Shown here in pieces: positions 9,459 to 18,019 of a stretch of DNA of 64,000 nt (the stretch's first letter is position 1; the number at the start of each line of letters is the position of its first letter). Position numbers and translations under genes: made by a program. The notes below the pieces were generated by a model. That model was not told the DNA's origin. It saw only the letters and a list, made by a program, of their open reading frames with translations, and made no database searches. The DNA is from a bacterium (lineage in GTDB: Bacteria > UBP6 > UBA1177). The stretch spans positions 1 through 64,000 of the forward strand of contig JAGCUA010000012.1 of assembly GCA_017963125.1 (NCBI GenBank), read 5' to 3'.

Positions 9459-9486
9459 ATTTTAACAATTTTACTGCTAAATTCAA
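9459..9486 (-). promoter_or_regulatory. Predicted promoter of the LysM/M23 lipoprotein and tRNA-Arg
   Basis: On the minus strand: TTGAAT (9486-9481), 16-bp spacer, TAAAAT (9464-9459), then TGCGCG and seven T, leading straight into GTTGGAG. The layout matches the promoter upstream of the gene at 9626. Confidence 0.6.
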
Positions 9487-9569
9487 GTAGGATATAAAGA
9501 ATTTTTTCCTAAATCTCCGGATTTCTAAACTCCCCAGATCCTCTAAATTCCATACACCCTACAAAAACT

Positions 9570-9597
9570 TTGCTTTGCCCCGAATAACCGCTATAAT
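9570..9597 (+). promoter_or_regulatory. Predicted promoter of the 9626 operon
   Basis: TTGCTT (9570-9575), 16-bp spacer, TATAAT (9592-9597), then CCCGCGCG, a T-run and AGGAGG. The gap 9487-9625 otherwise holds no gene. Confidence 0.6.
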
Positions 9598-9625
9598 CCC
9601 GCGCGTTGTTTTTTAGGAGGTCAAA

Positions 9626-10222
9626 ATGAAGAGATTTTTTGTTTTATCACTTCTCAGCCTGATTTTTCCTCTGTTTATACAGCATCTTTCGGCAAAAGAA
9701 CCGGTTCAGGTAGCGATCCTCCACAACGACGGCTACACTCTCTATCAGGAGTTCATGCCGAACGACAACACCTATAAAAACACTGTCCGCGATATGGAAG
9801 TTCTCGCCTCGAAGCATAAAAACAAGGCTTTTTCTCAAGCGGCATCATTGGTCAAAACGATCCGTGCAAAATGCAAAAAATACTATGACATCAACACAAA
9901 ACTTATTGAAATCCTTAAGAAAAAGTGGTCAAAACCGCATTATGCCGACATGGACGAGGAGTGGAAGGAAGCTACATTTTCCAAAGACCGCAAAAAGGTT
10001 CAGGATCTCCACAGACTTTCCCTTGGGATGCAGCAGGCTTACAACGACTGGAACGAGGCGCGCAACAAGGCTTTCGAAAAGAAAGGAGTCAAAGCTGTTG
10101 CTGCAGAGTTGGAAAAGGCCAACGAAAATCTGAAAATGACTATTGACGGCGTCCTCGCCGAGGAAGAACCTGCGATGAATGCCATCTCCAAAGAGCTGGA
10201 AATGATGAAAATGTCAAAATAA
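9626..10222 (+). CDS. Exported helical protein, unknown function
   Basis: A 198-residue protein with an N-terminal signal peptide (KRFF, hydrophobic core, likely cleavage after L-S-A near residue 23) and no lipobox Cys. The mature part is Lys/Glu-rich and predicted largely helical, with two stretches that could form coiled coils (about residues 40-100 and 130-195). No family is recognised. It has a strong AGGAGG ribosome site. It precedes folD by 13 bp, so the two are probably co-transcribed, though no functional link is obvious. Confidence 0.8.
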   Translation: MKRFFVLSLLSLIFPLFIQHLSAKEPVQVAILHNDGYTLYQEFMPNDNTYKNTVRDMEVLASKHKNKAFSQAASLVKTIRAKCKKYYDINTKLIEILKKKWSKPHYADMDEEWKEATFSKDRKKVQDLHRLSLGMQQAYNDWNEARNKAFEKKGVKAVAAELEKANENLKMTIDGVLAEEEPAMNAISKELEMMKMSK

Positions 10223-10235
10223 TCAAGGAGTTGCA

Positions 10236-11063
10236 ATGTTACTTAAAGGTAAAGACGCTGCTGACGGAATAGTTTCGAAACTTTTAGAAGAAGATCTTTC
10301 CGGGCTTACTCTCGCGGTTTTTCACCCGATGAACGACGGAGCAGCCGAAAGCTATCTCAAGACAAAAGAAAAGTGGCTTAAGAAAATAAACGCTAAAATC
10401 GAGGTCGTGCCGGTTGATGAAAAAATGACTCATGACGAATTTTTCCGCAGACTCGAGCAGCTCAACAAAGACGATTCTATAACAGGGATCATGGTCGAAC
10501 TTCCCCTGCCGATAAAAATTGCCGAGAAGGAACTTCTGACCGGAATAAATCCGCTCAAAGACGTCGATGCGATAACTTATTTCAATCAGGGCAAGATCTT
10601 TACTTCGAAGAATGAAGACCTGATTCCCTGCACCGCAGCTGCTTCGATAAAACTGCTTGAACATTATCGAATCGATTTTGCAGGTAAAAACGTCCTTATT
10701 ATCGGGCGCAGCTACATAGTCGGACTTCCTCTTTTCAAGCTCTTTCTGAACAGAAACGCCACTCCGACAGTCGCTCACAGAGGAACTTCCAACCTCAAAG
10801 ATTTGATACATAATGCAGATATTATTGCAGTTTGTGCCGGCACCCGCGGAATAGTAAAATCGAGCGAAGTAAAAGACGGCGCGGTAGTTGCCGATGTCGG
10901 GATCCACGTCACTGAAGAAGGAAAAGTCGTAGGAGATATGATAATCGACGGCGAAAACGAAGAAAACAGGATCAGCTACTCTCCCGTTCCCGGCGGAGTC
11001 GGTACGGTAACTAACGCGATGATGCTCCACAATCTTGTCCGCTGCAGAAAACTTCAGTTTTAA
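10236..11063 (+). CDS. folD: Methylenetetrahydrofolate dehydrogenase/cyclohydrolase
   Basis: Bifunctional cytosolic enzyme interconverting 5,10-methylene-THF, 5,10-methenyl-THF and 10-formyl-THF for purine and formyl-Met synthesis. The Tyr and catalytic Lys of the YxxxK motif occur in SYLKTKEKW. The VELPLP motif is present, the substrate loop reads PCTA rather than PCTP, and the NADP-binding signature appears as VLIIGRSYIVGLPL. Near the C-terminus SPVPGGVGTVTNAMM is diagnostic. At 275 residues it is slightly short. AAGGAG precedes the ATG. It sits in a plus-strand run continuing to the topoisomerase gene. Confidence 0.95.
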   Translation: MLLKGKDAADGIVSKLLEEDLSGLTLAVFHPMNDGAAESYLKTKEKWLKKINAKIEVVPVDEKMTHDEFFRRLEQLNKDDSITGIMVELPLPIKIAEKELLTGINPLKDVDAITYFNQGKIFTSKNEDLIPCTAAASIKLLEHYRIDFAGKNVLIIGRSYIVGLPLFKLFLNRNATPTVAHRGTSNLKDLIHNADIIAVCAGTRGIVKSSEVKDGAVVADVGIHVTEEGKVVGDMIIDGENEENRISYSPVPGGVGTVTNAMMLHNLVRCRKLQF

Positions 11064-11077
11064 ACACAGGCGGACAA

Positions 11078-11542
11078 ATGAAACAAAGGTTTTCCCCAGT
11101 AAAATCGATAAAGACTCTGATTTACGATTTACATAACAAATTTATAATAATATTGATGAATTGGGAGAATATCGTCGGCAAGAGCAATTCAAAAACGATG
11201 ATGCCGGTAGAGCTGAAACAGAAAACACTTGAAATCGCAGTTCCTAACAATATGGTTCTTTCAGTCGCTTCGAAATTTACTGCCGTAATAGTAAAAAAAG
11301 CCAATCTGGCCCTGCAAAACGAAGAAGTCAGCAGAATAAAATTCGAGATAAAACCCGAGTTTTTCAAAAAGGCCAAAAAAGGAAAAACAGAGACGGTCAA
11401 AAATGTCCCGGAAGTATCAAAAGAAGAAATAGCTCAAAAAAAACAAGAACTTATCGACAAATTCGGACTTAGCGAAAAAACCGCAGAAACAGCAGCAGAA
11501 ATAGAACTTTTAAACATAAAAAGAGGACAGAATGAGCAGTGA
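11078..11542 (+). CDS. DUF721/DciA-like protein
   Basis: A 154-residue basic protein. Residues about 25-110 fit the DUF721 pattern: W-E-N-I-V-G at the start, P-V-E-L...L-E-I-A-V-P in the middle, and a closing V-S-R-I-K-F. In many bacteria DUF721 proteins (DciA) help load the replicative helicase DnaB. The C-terminal 45 residues are helical and charged, with no known domain. Sequence similarity is modest, so a role in replication is an inference. The end overlaps the start of meaB by 11 nt, indicating translational coupling. Confidence 0.65.
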   Translation: MKQRFSPVKSIKTLIYDLHNKFIIILMNWENIVGKSNSKTMMPVELKQKTLEIAVPNNMVLSVASKFTAVIVKKANLALQNEEVSRIKFEIKPEFFKKAKKGKTETVKNVPEVSKEEIAQKKQELIDKFGLSEKTAETAAEIELLNIKRGQNEQ

Positions 11543-12476
11543 TCTCATCATGGATTTCAGATCTTTGGCAAAACTCATCTCGAAGATCGAAAATAACAGA
11601 GCCGGTTTTGAAGACGATTTGATGTCACTTTACAAAGAAAACTCTGAAACGGTAACGATCGGAATCACCGGTCCTCCCGGAGCAGGCAAAAGTTCACTTA
11701 CAGACAGAATCATCAAAGAATACAGAAACTTAGGCAAAACGGTCGGTGTAGTTGCCGTTGACCCGAGCTCCCCTTTTTCGGGCGGTGCGATACTCGGCGA
11801 CAGAATAAGAATGTCGGATCACGCTTCAGATCCCAGCGTTTTCATCCGCTCCATGGGAAGCCGCGGAAGCCTCGGAGGTCTCGCTCCGGCAACGATCGAT
11901 GTCCTCAATCTGATGAAAAGTGTCGGATTTGACGTTCTGATCGTTGAAACGGTCGGCGTCGGACAGAGCGAAATCGATGTAATGAGCATCGCAGACACCG
12001 TTCTTCTGGTTTTAGTTCCCGGACTCGGTGACGATATCCAGGCTTTGAAGGCCGGGATCATGGAAATTGCAGACATTTTCGTCGTAAACAAAGCCGATAA
12101 GGACGGAAAGGAAAAGCTTCTCGCCGAAATAAACATGATAATAAACCTCAATAAACACCGTTTTCTGTGGGTTCCGCCGGTAGTCGAAACGATTGCTACC
12201 GAAAATCAGGGGATAGGCAGACTTATGGATTCGGTTGCCGACAGAAATACCTGGCTCAAAAGCAACGGCTTGGATGTCAAAAAAGACAAAATAATCAATC
12301 AGTTCAAGCACAAAGCAATGGACAGGATCGGTTATGAAATCATGAACATGCTTAATTCAAAAGGAATAATCGAAGAGTGGACGCAGGGGATCATCGACGG
12401 AAGGACTAACCCCTACTCTGCCATGAGTGAGCTTGACAAAAACCTTGAAATCATTTGGAAAAAAGATAACAAATGA
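11532..12476 (+). CDS. meaB: MeaB/ArgK-type G3E GTPase
   Basis: GTPase chaperone of B12-dependent acyl-CoA mutases, mainly methylmalonyl-CoA mutase. Walker A is GPPGAGKSS; the family motifs VAVDPSSPFSGGAILGDRIRM, SMGSRGSLGG, VETVGVGQSE and NKAD follow in order. At 314 residues it is full length. GAGG lies upstream of the ATG. No mutase gene is present in the window, so the client enzyme is elsewhere. The stop overlaps the next start in an ATGA arrangement. Confidence 0.95.
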   Translation: MSSDLIMDFRSLAKLISKIENNRAGFEDDLMSLYKENSETVTIGITGPPGAGKSSLTDRIIKEYRNLGKTVGVVAVDPSSPFSGGAILGDRIRMSDHASDPSVFIRSMGSRGSLGGLAPATIDVLNLMKSVGFDVLIVETVGVGQSEIDVMSIADTVLLVLVPGLGDDIQALKAGIMEIADIFVVNKADKDGKEKLLAEINMIINLNKHRFLWVPPVVETIATENQGIGRLMDSVADRNTWLKSNGLDVKKDKIINQFKHKAMDRIGYEIMNMLNSKGIIEEWTQGIIDGRTNPYSAMSELDKNLEIIWKKDNK

Positions 12477-14521
12477 GAGTTATGATCGTCGAAAAACCCT
12501 CCATGAAACGCAAAATGGAGGCAGCACTCGGGAGCGAAGTCAAGGTCGTTTCAAGCGTCGGCCACATCGAATCTCTTCAGGACCTTGAATTTTATCTTCA
12601 GGATCATTTTCAAAGCGGGAAAAAGCCTTTCTGGAGGGATCTTCTTCAGTTTCTGCCTTTTATTCCCAAGGATTTCAGACACATGGTCACGAACAAGCAA
12701 GTTTTCGGAGAAATCGAAAGAGCCCTGAAAAACGCGACTGAAATCATTTTGGGCGCCGACCCTGACCGCGAAGGAGAACTTATCCACCGCAATATCCTTG
12801 AAATTGCTACGGAAAACGGCTCGGTTTCAACCGACAAAATCACGAGGATCTGGCTTCACAGCGAAACTGCGCCCGAAATAAAAAAGGCATTCGAAGCGAG
12901 AAAAAGTTATAAAGAATATGAAGGTTACTACAAGGCGGCAAAGACGCGCGAAATCGTTGACTGGCTCATCGGTATCCAGCTCACGATCCTTTACAGCGTG
13001 AAATACGGAACTCCAGGAAAGCCTGTGAGTATCGGCCGGGTGCAAACTTGGTTACTCGCTGAAATCATTAAAAGATTTTTCGAAAACCGCGATTTCAAGC
13101 CCGAACCTTTCAGAACTTTTACCTTTATTTCAAAAGACGGCGTAGCGTTCCAGATGGTCGATGAAGACGACCGAATCTTCAAAACAACGGACTTGTCTGA
13201 AGCCGACAGGATCGCAGCGTCACTCGAGGGAAAAAGTTTAACGATTACAAGCGTCAAGAAGAAAAAATTTGTTGAATACGCACCGAGCCTTTATGATCTG
13301 AAAGCTCTGCAGAAAGATGCCGCGACGCGTTACGGGATCTCGCCTGACGATACATTGAAATATGCCCAGAATCTTTATGAAAAATATGATCTCATCAGCT
13401 ATCCTCGAACCGACTGTTCCGTTCTCAGCGAGCAGGAGGCGAAAGAACTGCGCCACGCGATGAACCTTATCTACCGCTTTGACAACTACAAACCGCTCGT
13501 CATGGCTGTAAAAGCGCAGAATCCGACTCTTGAACTCAATTCCAAATATATCGGAAAACTTGAAGGTCACTACGCAATAATTCCCGTTCTTTCTTACGAC
13601 AAAAATACCGTTCCAGTGCTTGCAGGCGGAGAAAAACTGATTTTTGACCTCATAGTAAAGCGTTTCTGCGCAACTCTTCTCAACCCGGCAAAGGGCGACA
13701 CGACTGAATTCCACGGAAAAATCGACGACTACCTTTTCCTTGCAAAATTCAAGAATTACACCGATCCCGGATACCTGGAATTTATCAAATCGGATAAAAA
13801 GAAAGCAAGTGACGACGCGGAACTCAACAACGAGAACAAATCTGTTCCAGATGAAGAAGATAAAATAATTTCAGTCAGTTACAAGAAAAATGATTCAGTT
13901 GAAGGCTCCATTGAAATGAAAGAGGACATGACAAAACCGCCGAAACTTTTCAAGGATGCCTCGCTCCTTACACTCATGGAAAAAGCGCATCTCCAGATCA
14001 AGGATCCGCAGCTCAAAAAAGCGCTGAAAGAGGCTGACGGCATAGGCACGGCGGCAACGCGCGCATCATTTCCACCGCTGCTCATGAAGCGCGGCTACAT
14101 AATCAAAACCAACGAAGGGAACTATATCCCGACCGATCTTGGCATAAAACTTTACGACATACTTCCCGAAGAACTCACTATCCCCGACTTTTCGGCGAAT
14201 CTTGAGCAGGAACTATCCGGATTTATTAAGAAAAAGGCTTTAAAAAGCGAAACTGAAATCATAGCCGAAACCGAAGTTTTTCTGAAGAAAGTATTTGAGA
14301 AAATAAGACGCAACAACTATGTTTTCAACACGAACACAACACCGATAAAAAAAGATTACAACAAACTTTCCGACAAACAACGTGCCGTAATTGAAAAAAA
14401 TGCTCCGGCCGAGATCAAAGAAGCGCTTCAGAACGGTGACTTTGTGAAATGCAATCAGTGGATAGACGAATTTTTCGAGTCCATGCGAAACAAAAACCAG
14501 CCGAAACAATCAGACAAATAA
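12473..14521 (+). CDS. Type IA DNA topoisomerase (TopB/TopA-like)
   Basis: A 682-residue enzyme that relaxes or decatenates DNA by single-strand passage. The Toprim domain starts VMIVEKPSM and contains the metal-binding acidic motif GADPDREGE (about residues 97-105). The catalytic tyrosine is in LISYPRTDCSVLS (about residue 308). The C-terminal region lacks the Cys4 zinc ribbons of classic TopA. Instead it ends in a Lys-rich tail, so topoisomerase III is the closer match. A low-complexity acidic insertion lies around residues 440-470. The ATG overlaps the meaB stop by 4 nt. Confidence 0.9.
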   Translation: MRVMIVEKPSMKRKMEAALGSEVKVVSSVGHIESLQDLEFYLQDHFQSGKKPFWRDLLQFLPFIPKDFRHMVTNKQVFGEIERALKNATEIILGADPDREGELIHRNILEIATENGSVSTDKITRIWLHSETAPEIKKAFEARKSYKEYEGYYKAAKTREIVDWLIGIQLTILYSVKYGTPGKPVSIGRVQTWLLAEIIKRFFENRDFKPEPFRTFTFISKDGVAFQMVDEDDRIFKTTDLSEADRIAASLEGKSLTITSVKKKKFVEYAPSLYDLKALQKDAATRYGISPDDTLKYAQNLYEKYDLISYPRTDCSVLSEQEAKELRHAMNLIYRFDNYKPLVMAVKAQNPTLELNSKYIGKLEGHYAIIPVLSYDKNTVPVLAGGEKLIFDLIVKRFCATLLNPAKGDTTEFHGKIDDYLFLAKFKNYTDPGYLEFIKSDKKKASDDAELNNENKSVPDEEDKIISVSYKKNDSVEGSIEMKEDMTKPPKLFKDASLLTLMEKAHLQIKDPQLKKALKEADGIGTAATRASFPPLLMKRGYIIKTNEGNYIPTDLGIKLYDILPEELTIPDFSANLEQELSGFIKKKALKSETEIIAETEVFLKKVFEKIRRNNYVFNTNTTPIKKDYNKLSDKQRAVIEKNAPAEIKEALQNGDFVKCNQWIDEFFESMRNKNQPKQSDK

Positions 14522-14545
14522 AAACTGATAAAGAAATTTTCCGCT

Positions 14546-15592
14546 TTACGTGTAAAGGAAGAGCGAGAATATCGCGTCTATTGCGACGACCATGAATATC
14601 GAAACGACGACCGATTCAGTTGTTGCGCGACCCACAGCGTCTGCTCCGCCGCGGACATTGAGTCCTTTGAAACTGCCGACTGCAAGGATCACCCATGCAA
14701 ACGAAATACTTTTCATTGTGCCCCAGAATATATCCTTCATTTCGATGGATTCAATCACGTCCACAAGAAAGGAAGTCGGAGGAATATTGTAAGCCGAAGC
14801 AATGAGGAACCCGCCGAAAATTCCGGCTATGTCGGCTACCAGAGTGAGGACAGGCATAACGGTCGTGAATGCCCAGAATTTTGGAACAAGGAGGAATTTC
14901 AACGGCTTGACACCCATCGTTTTGAGCGCGTCGACTTCCTCCATAACGACCATTGTTCCGATTTCCGCAGCGATCGAACTTCCGGTTCTGCCGGCAATTA
15001 TTATCGCCGTGATAAGCGGTCCGAGCTCTTTGGTCATAACCATCGTACTCATCATCGCGATCATGCTCTGTCCGCCCATTTTGGCAAGCTGTATCGCCGC
15101 CTGAAGAGCAATCGTGAAGCCGATGAGGAATGCAAGCAGAAACACGATCGGAACAGCTAAATAGCCGATATAATAAGCATTTTTGGTCGTATCGTTTTTC
15201 AGTATGAATTTTCTGTTGAATATCGATTCCAGCGAATAGAAGATCATGTCGACCATGATGACAAAGAAGTAGAAAATAACATCCCAGAGTTTTAGGATCC
15301 TGCCGCCCAGCCTGTCGAGACGCGGTTCTGTCGGTTTTTCATCTTCTTCTTTTTCGCTTTCGCCCTCGTCTTTCGGATAAAAAATATCGTTTTTCAGTTC
15401 TTCAGGCACGATCAGCTGTTCCGGATAATCTTCCGAAAGCTGTCTGATAAGCGCCTTTGTTATTGAATTTAGCTGAATGTCACGCCCTACTTCGAAGGTT
15501 TCACCAGTAGCGAAAAGCTTCGAAAGCGAGTTGTAAGCCTCTTTGCTGCTTTCTATAGTTAAATCATTGGGAACATTAAGTTTTTCAGCCAT
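14546..15592 (-). CDS. mlaE: MlaE family lipid ABC permease with N-terminal extension
   Basis: Integral membrane permease of an Mla-type phospholipid transporter between inner and outer membrane. The MlaE core (about residues 130-345) has several membrane helices, plus the conserved ELGPLITAIIIAGRTGSSIAAEIGTM region split across two helices and EVDALKTMGVKP. The first 110 residues are hydrophilic, and an acidic Lys/Glu stretch precedes the core. They may be a degenerate STAS domain, as MlaE-type permeases can carry one at the N-terminus. The start is the ATG at 15592, 2 nt after the ispA stop. No mlaF or mlaD is adjacent. Confidence 0.88.
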   Translation of the reverse strand: MAEKLNVPNDLTIESSKEAYNSLSKLFATGETFEVGRDIQLNSITKALIRQLSEDYPEQLIVPEELKNDIFYPKDEGESEKEEDEKPTEPRLDRLGGRILKLWDVIFYFFVIMVDMIFYSLESIFNRKFILKNDTTKNAYYIGYLAVPIVFLLAFLIGFTIALQAAIQLAKMGGQSMIAMMSTMVMTKELGPLITAIIIAGRTGSSIAAEIGTMVVMEEVDALKTMGVKPLKFLLVPKFWAFTTVMPVLTLVADIAGIFGGFLIASAYNIPPTSFLVDVIESIEMKDIFWGTMKSISFAWVILAVGSFKGLNVRGGADAVGRATTESVVVSIFMVVAIDAIFSLFLYT

Positions 15593-15594
15593 TT

Positions 15595-16482
15595 CTACTT
15601 TGCCATATCCCTGACATAATCCGCGAACCGGAGAAGGATTTTCATCCATTCGCTTTCTTTAAATGCCGAAGCGAGCGCGGCTTTTGCTTTTTCAGTCCTA
15701 TCGAGTACAGCTTTTCTCGCGCCGTCAAGCCCCATCAGTGCCGGATAGGTCATTTTGTTGAGTTCCGCATCGCTTCCTACTGGTTTTCCGAGTTTTTCTG
15801 TCGTCGAGGTTATATCCAAAATATCGTCCGAAATCTGGAACGCAATACCGACTTCGGCAGCGAAATCCTCAAGCGCCTTGACCTCTTTTTCGTCAGCGTC
15901 GAGCCATGCAGCGGCACCCGCCGTAGCGGCTATGAAAAGTTCCGAAGTCTTGTAGTAGTTGATGAAATCGAGCTTTTCCGCGGTCCTTTCGTTTTCAGGG
16001 ATCGTGCAGTCGTAGATCTGCCCGAGCGTCATTCCTCTGCCGCCCACAGCCTTTGCGAAGTAGCGTCCGGCACGCTTGATATTGCCTTCGCCGAATTCAA
16101 AAAGAAGCGAAAAGGCGTCAGTATTGAGCGCATCACCTGCCAAGATCGCGATATCCTCTCTGAAAGCCTTATGGCAGCTTGGTTTGCCACGGCGGAGATC
16201 GTCGTTGTCAAGTGCCGGAAGATCGTCGTGGATAAGGGAAAAAGTGTGGACGAATTCAAGTGCGCAGGCATAAGGCATGATGAGCTCTTTCGGCTTTCCG
16301 AGCATGTTGCAGACAGCTATCGAGAGAAAGGGACGCAGCCTTTTTCCGCCGGCACTCAGGCTGTAGGCCATCGCTTCGTGCAAAACTCCCGGGATATGAA
16401 GCGAGTCAAGATAAAACTTCAAATGTTTCTCGATATTTGTCTTTTCAGCATTGATTGCTTCCAAAAAAGTGAGCTCTGACAT
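15595..16482 (-). CDS. ispA: Short-chain polyprenyl diphosphate synthase (farnesyl/geranylgeranyl type)
   Basis: Isoprenoid synthase condensing IPP with allylic diphosphates. It has the first Asp-rich motif in LIHDDLPALDNDDLRRG and the second in FQISDDILD, the GGKRLRP substrate motif, and GDALNTDAF. The 295-residue length and the DDxxxxD first motif fit bacterial farnesyl diphosphate synthase. GCGGAGG stands before the ATG, and a TATTTT/ACGGCGG/TTTT promoter-like sequence lies at about 16495-16520. It is the first gene of a pair with the mlaE-like permease. Confidence 0.93.
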   Translation of the reverse strand: MSELTFLEAINAEKTNIEKHLKFYLDSLHIPGVLHEAMAYSLSAGGKRLRPFLSIAVCNMLGKPKELIMPYACALEFVHTFSLIHDDLPALDNDDLRRGKPSCHKAFREDIAILAGDALNTDAFSLLFEFGEGNIKRAGRYFAKAVGGRGMTLGQIYDCTIPENERTAEKLDFINYYKTSELFIAATAGAAAWLDADEKEVKALEDFAAEVGIAFQISDDILDITSTTEKLGKPVGSDAELNKMTYPALMGLDGARKAVLDRTEKAKAALASAFKESEWMKILLRFADYVRDMAK

Positions 16483-16534
16483 TTTTCAGCCTCCGCAAAA
16501 ATCAAAACCGCCGTAAAATAGCAGTTTTGAAAAA

Positions 16535-17389
16535 CTATTCCAGTATATTTTTTATTTCTTCAATTATTTTGACAAAACGAGGTCCCGGAAGACTCCAGAA
16601 ATCTTCTGTTTTCACAAAAACTTTGCCGTTTTTAACTGCGTTTATATCAAGGTTAGACCAGCTTTTCGCGATAAAATCGAGCTTTTCAGGGGTAAGACCG
16701 GAGGCGGTGACAATGTCGATCACGATGTCGGGGTTGAGCGAAAGGATCCCTTCAAGCTGAATTTTGGGATAAGCCATGTTCCCTGAGTATGCATTTGTCG
16801 CACCGGTCAAATTGATGATCTCATTAAGGAATTTGTCATCACCGACTGCGTATGCGTCTTTTATCGAGCTGTTTTCGTAGTCACGCCCGACAAGAATGAG
16901 GATCTTCTTTTTTTCTCCCTCTTTTTCGGCTTTTTTAAGGTAAGGCTCGAATTTCGCTTTGAAATTTCCCCCCTTCTCTTTGATTTTGCAAGTCTCGGCA
17001 ACAACATCTATCGAATCGACAAAACCCTGCACGCTCGTCTGGTCCAAGATCACGGTTTTCATTCCGGCAGCCTTCATCTTAGAAGCAAGTTCACCGTATG
17101 CGCTGAGGACAAAAACGACATCGGGTTTGAGCGCGACGACCGCTTCGCTGCTTACCGAAAAGGCTTTTCCGATCTTCGATTTGCTTTTGACTTCTTCTGG
17201 ATAGCGACAGTTTTCGGTGACACCGACGATATTTTCGCCGAGTCCGAGGTCAAAAAGCGTTTCAGTTATGCTGGGAGCGGTGCTGACGATCCTTTTGCAC
17301 GCAGCATCGCTATCTTCTTTAGGCTTAGTCTGCTGACTGCACCCTGCAAAAACAAACACAAGTAGCAAAAAACAGATTTTTTTGATCAT
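16535..17389 (-). CDS. BtuF-like ABC transporter substrate-binding lipoprotein
   Basis: Periplasmic binding lipoprotein (lipobox F-A-G-C near residue 17) of the class III fold. RIVSTAPSITETLFDLGLGENIVGVT and LKPDVVFVLSAYG are typical of the BtuF/FhuD/FepB group, and closest by eye to cobalamin binders. No permease or ATPase gene is adjacent, so the ligand is uncertain; cobalamin would fit the B12-related meaB nearby. The start overlaps the stop of the upstream thiE-like gene by 4 nt, so the two are co-translated, which leaves a thiamine precursor as another possible ligand. Confidence 0.85.
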   Translation of the reverse strand: MIKKICFLLLVFVFAGCSQQTKPKEDSDAACKRIVSTAPSITETLFDLGLGENIVGVTENCRYPEEVKSKSKIGKAFSVSSEAVVALKPDVVFVLSAYGELASKMKAAGMKTVILDQTSVQGFVDSIDVVAETCKIKEKGGNFKAKFEPYLKKAEKEGEKKKILILVGRDYENSSIKDAYAVGDDKFLNEIINLTGATNAYSGNMAYPKIQLEGILSLNPDIVIDIVTASGLTPEKLDFIAKSWSNLDINAVKNGKVFVKTEDFWSLPGPRFVKIIEEIKNILE

Positions 17390-17961
17390 TTCCAGCTCCA
17401 GTTGTCACCTTTCATAAAACCGCTCATAATGCAGGCGCCGGCAGCACCGGCTTCTGTCACGGAATCTATATTTTCTTTATTGATCCCGCCTATCGCATAA
17501 ACCGGGATTTTCACAGCTTTGCAGACATTTTTCAAAGCGTCGAGGCCTCGCGGTTCGAGCCTTTTTTTGCATTCGGTCACGAAAACATGACCGAAAGTTA
17601 TGTAGGAAGCGCCCAGTTTTTCAGCCATGACAGCATCTTCAAGCGAGTGGCAGGAAACGCCTGTTGTCCTGAAAAAGCCTTTTTTTTCACCGCTCAGATC
17701 CTTAAAAACAGGAAGCGGAAGATGGATCGATCTCACACCAATTTCGATCGCAGCATCGACATAAGTATGCAGGATCGCTTCAACTTTGTATTTTTCACAA
17801 ATTTCAGTGAATTTTTCAGCCAAATCAGAATATTCCCTTTCGTTCAGATCCTTTTCACGCAGGATCATCGCAGTCACGCCGCTTGAAGCGATTTTTTCGA
17901 TCCTTTCAAAAAAATCACCCTCGCAGAGATGCCTGTTTGTGACGCAGATCATGTCAGTCAT
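17386..17961 (-). CDS. ThiE/TenI-like thiamine phosphate synthase family protein
   Basis: A TIM-barrel protein of 191 residues. ThiE-type features are seen: ILREKDL for the RxKD substrate motif, GVSCHS, YITFGHVF, YAIGGINKENI and the C-terminal phosphate-binding glycines. Some ThiE residues in the diphosphate site are replaced, and the protein is short, so it may be a TenI-like regulator or isomerase rather than a full synthase. The ATG at 17961 follows GGAGG by 5 nt; an in-frame ATG at 17985 lacks a ribosome site. It overlaps the BtuF-like gene by 4 nt. Confidence 0.75.
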   Translation of the reverse strand: MTDMICVTNRHLCEGDFFERIEKIASSGVTAMILREKDLNEREYSDLAEKFTEICEKYKVEAILHTYVDAAIEIGVRSIHLPLPVFKDLSGEKKGFFRTTGVSCHSLEDAVMAEKLGASYITFGHVFVTECKKRLEPRGLDALKNVCKAVKIPVYAIGGINKENIDSVTEAGAAGACIMSGFMKGDNWSWK

Positions 17962-18019
17962 CGGCTCCTCCGTTTCAAACACCATGCGAGAATTGTGACA
18001 TTCCTCGAAAAAGTCAAAA

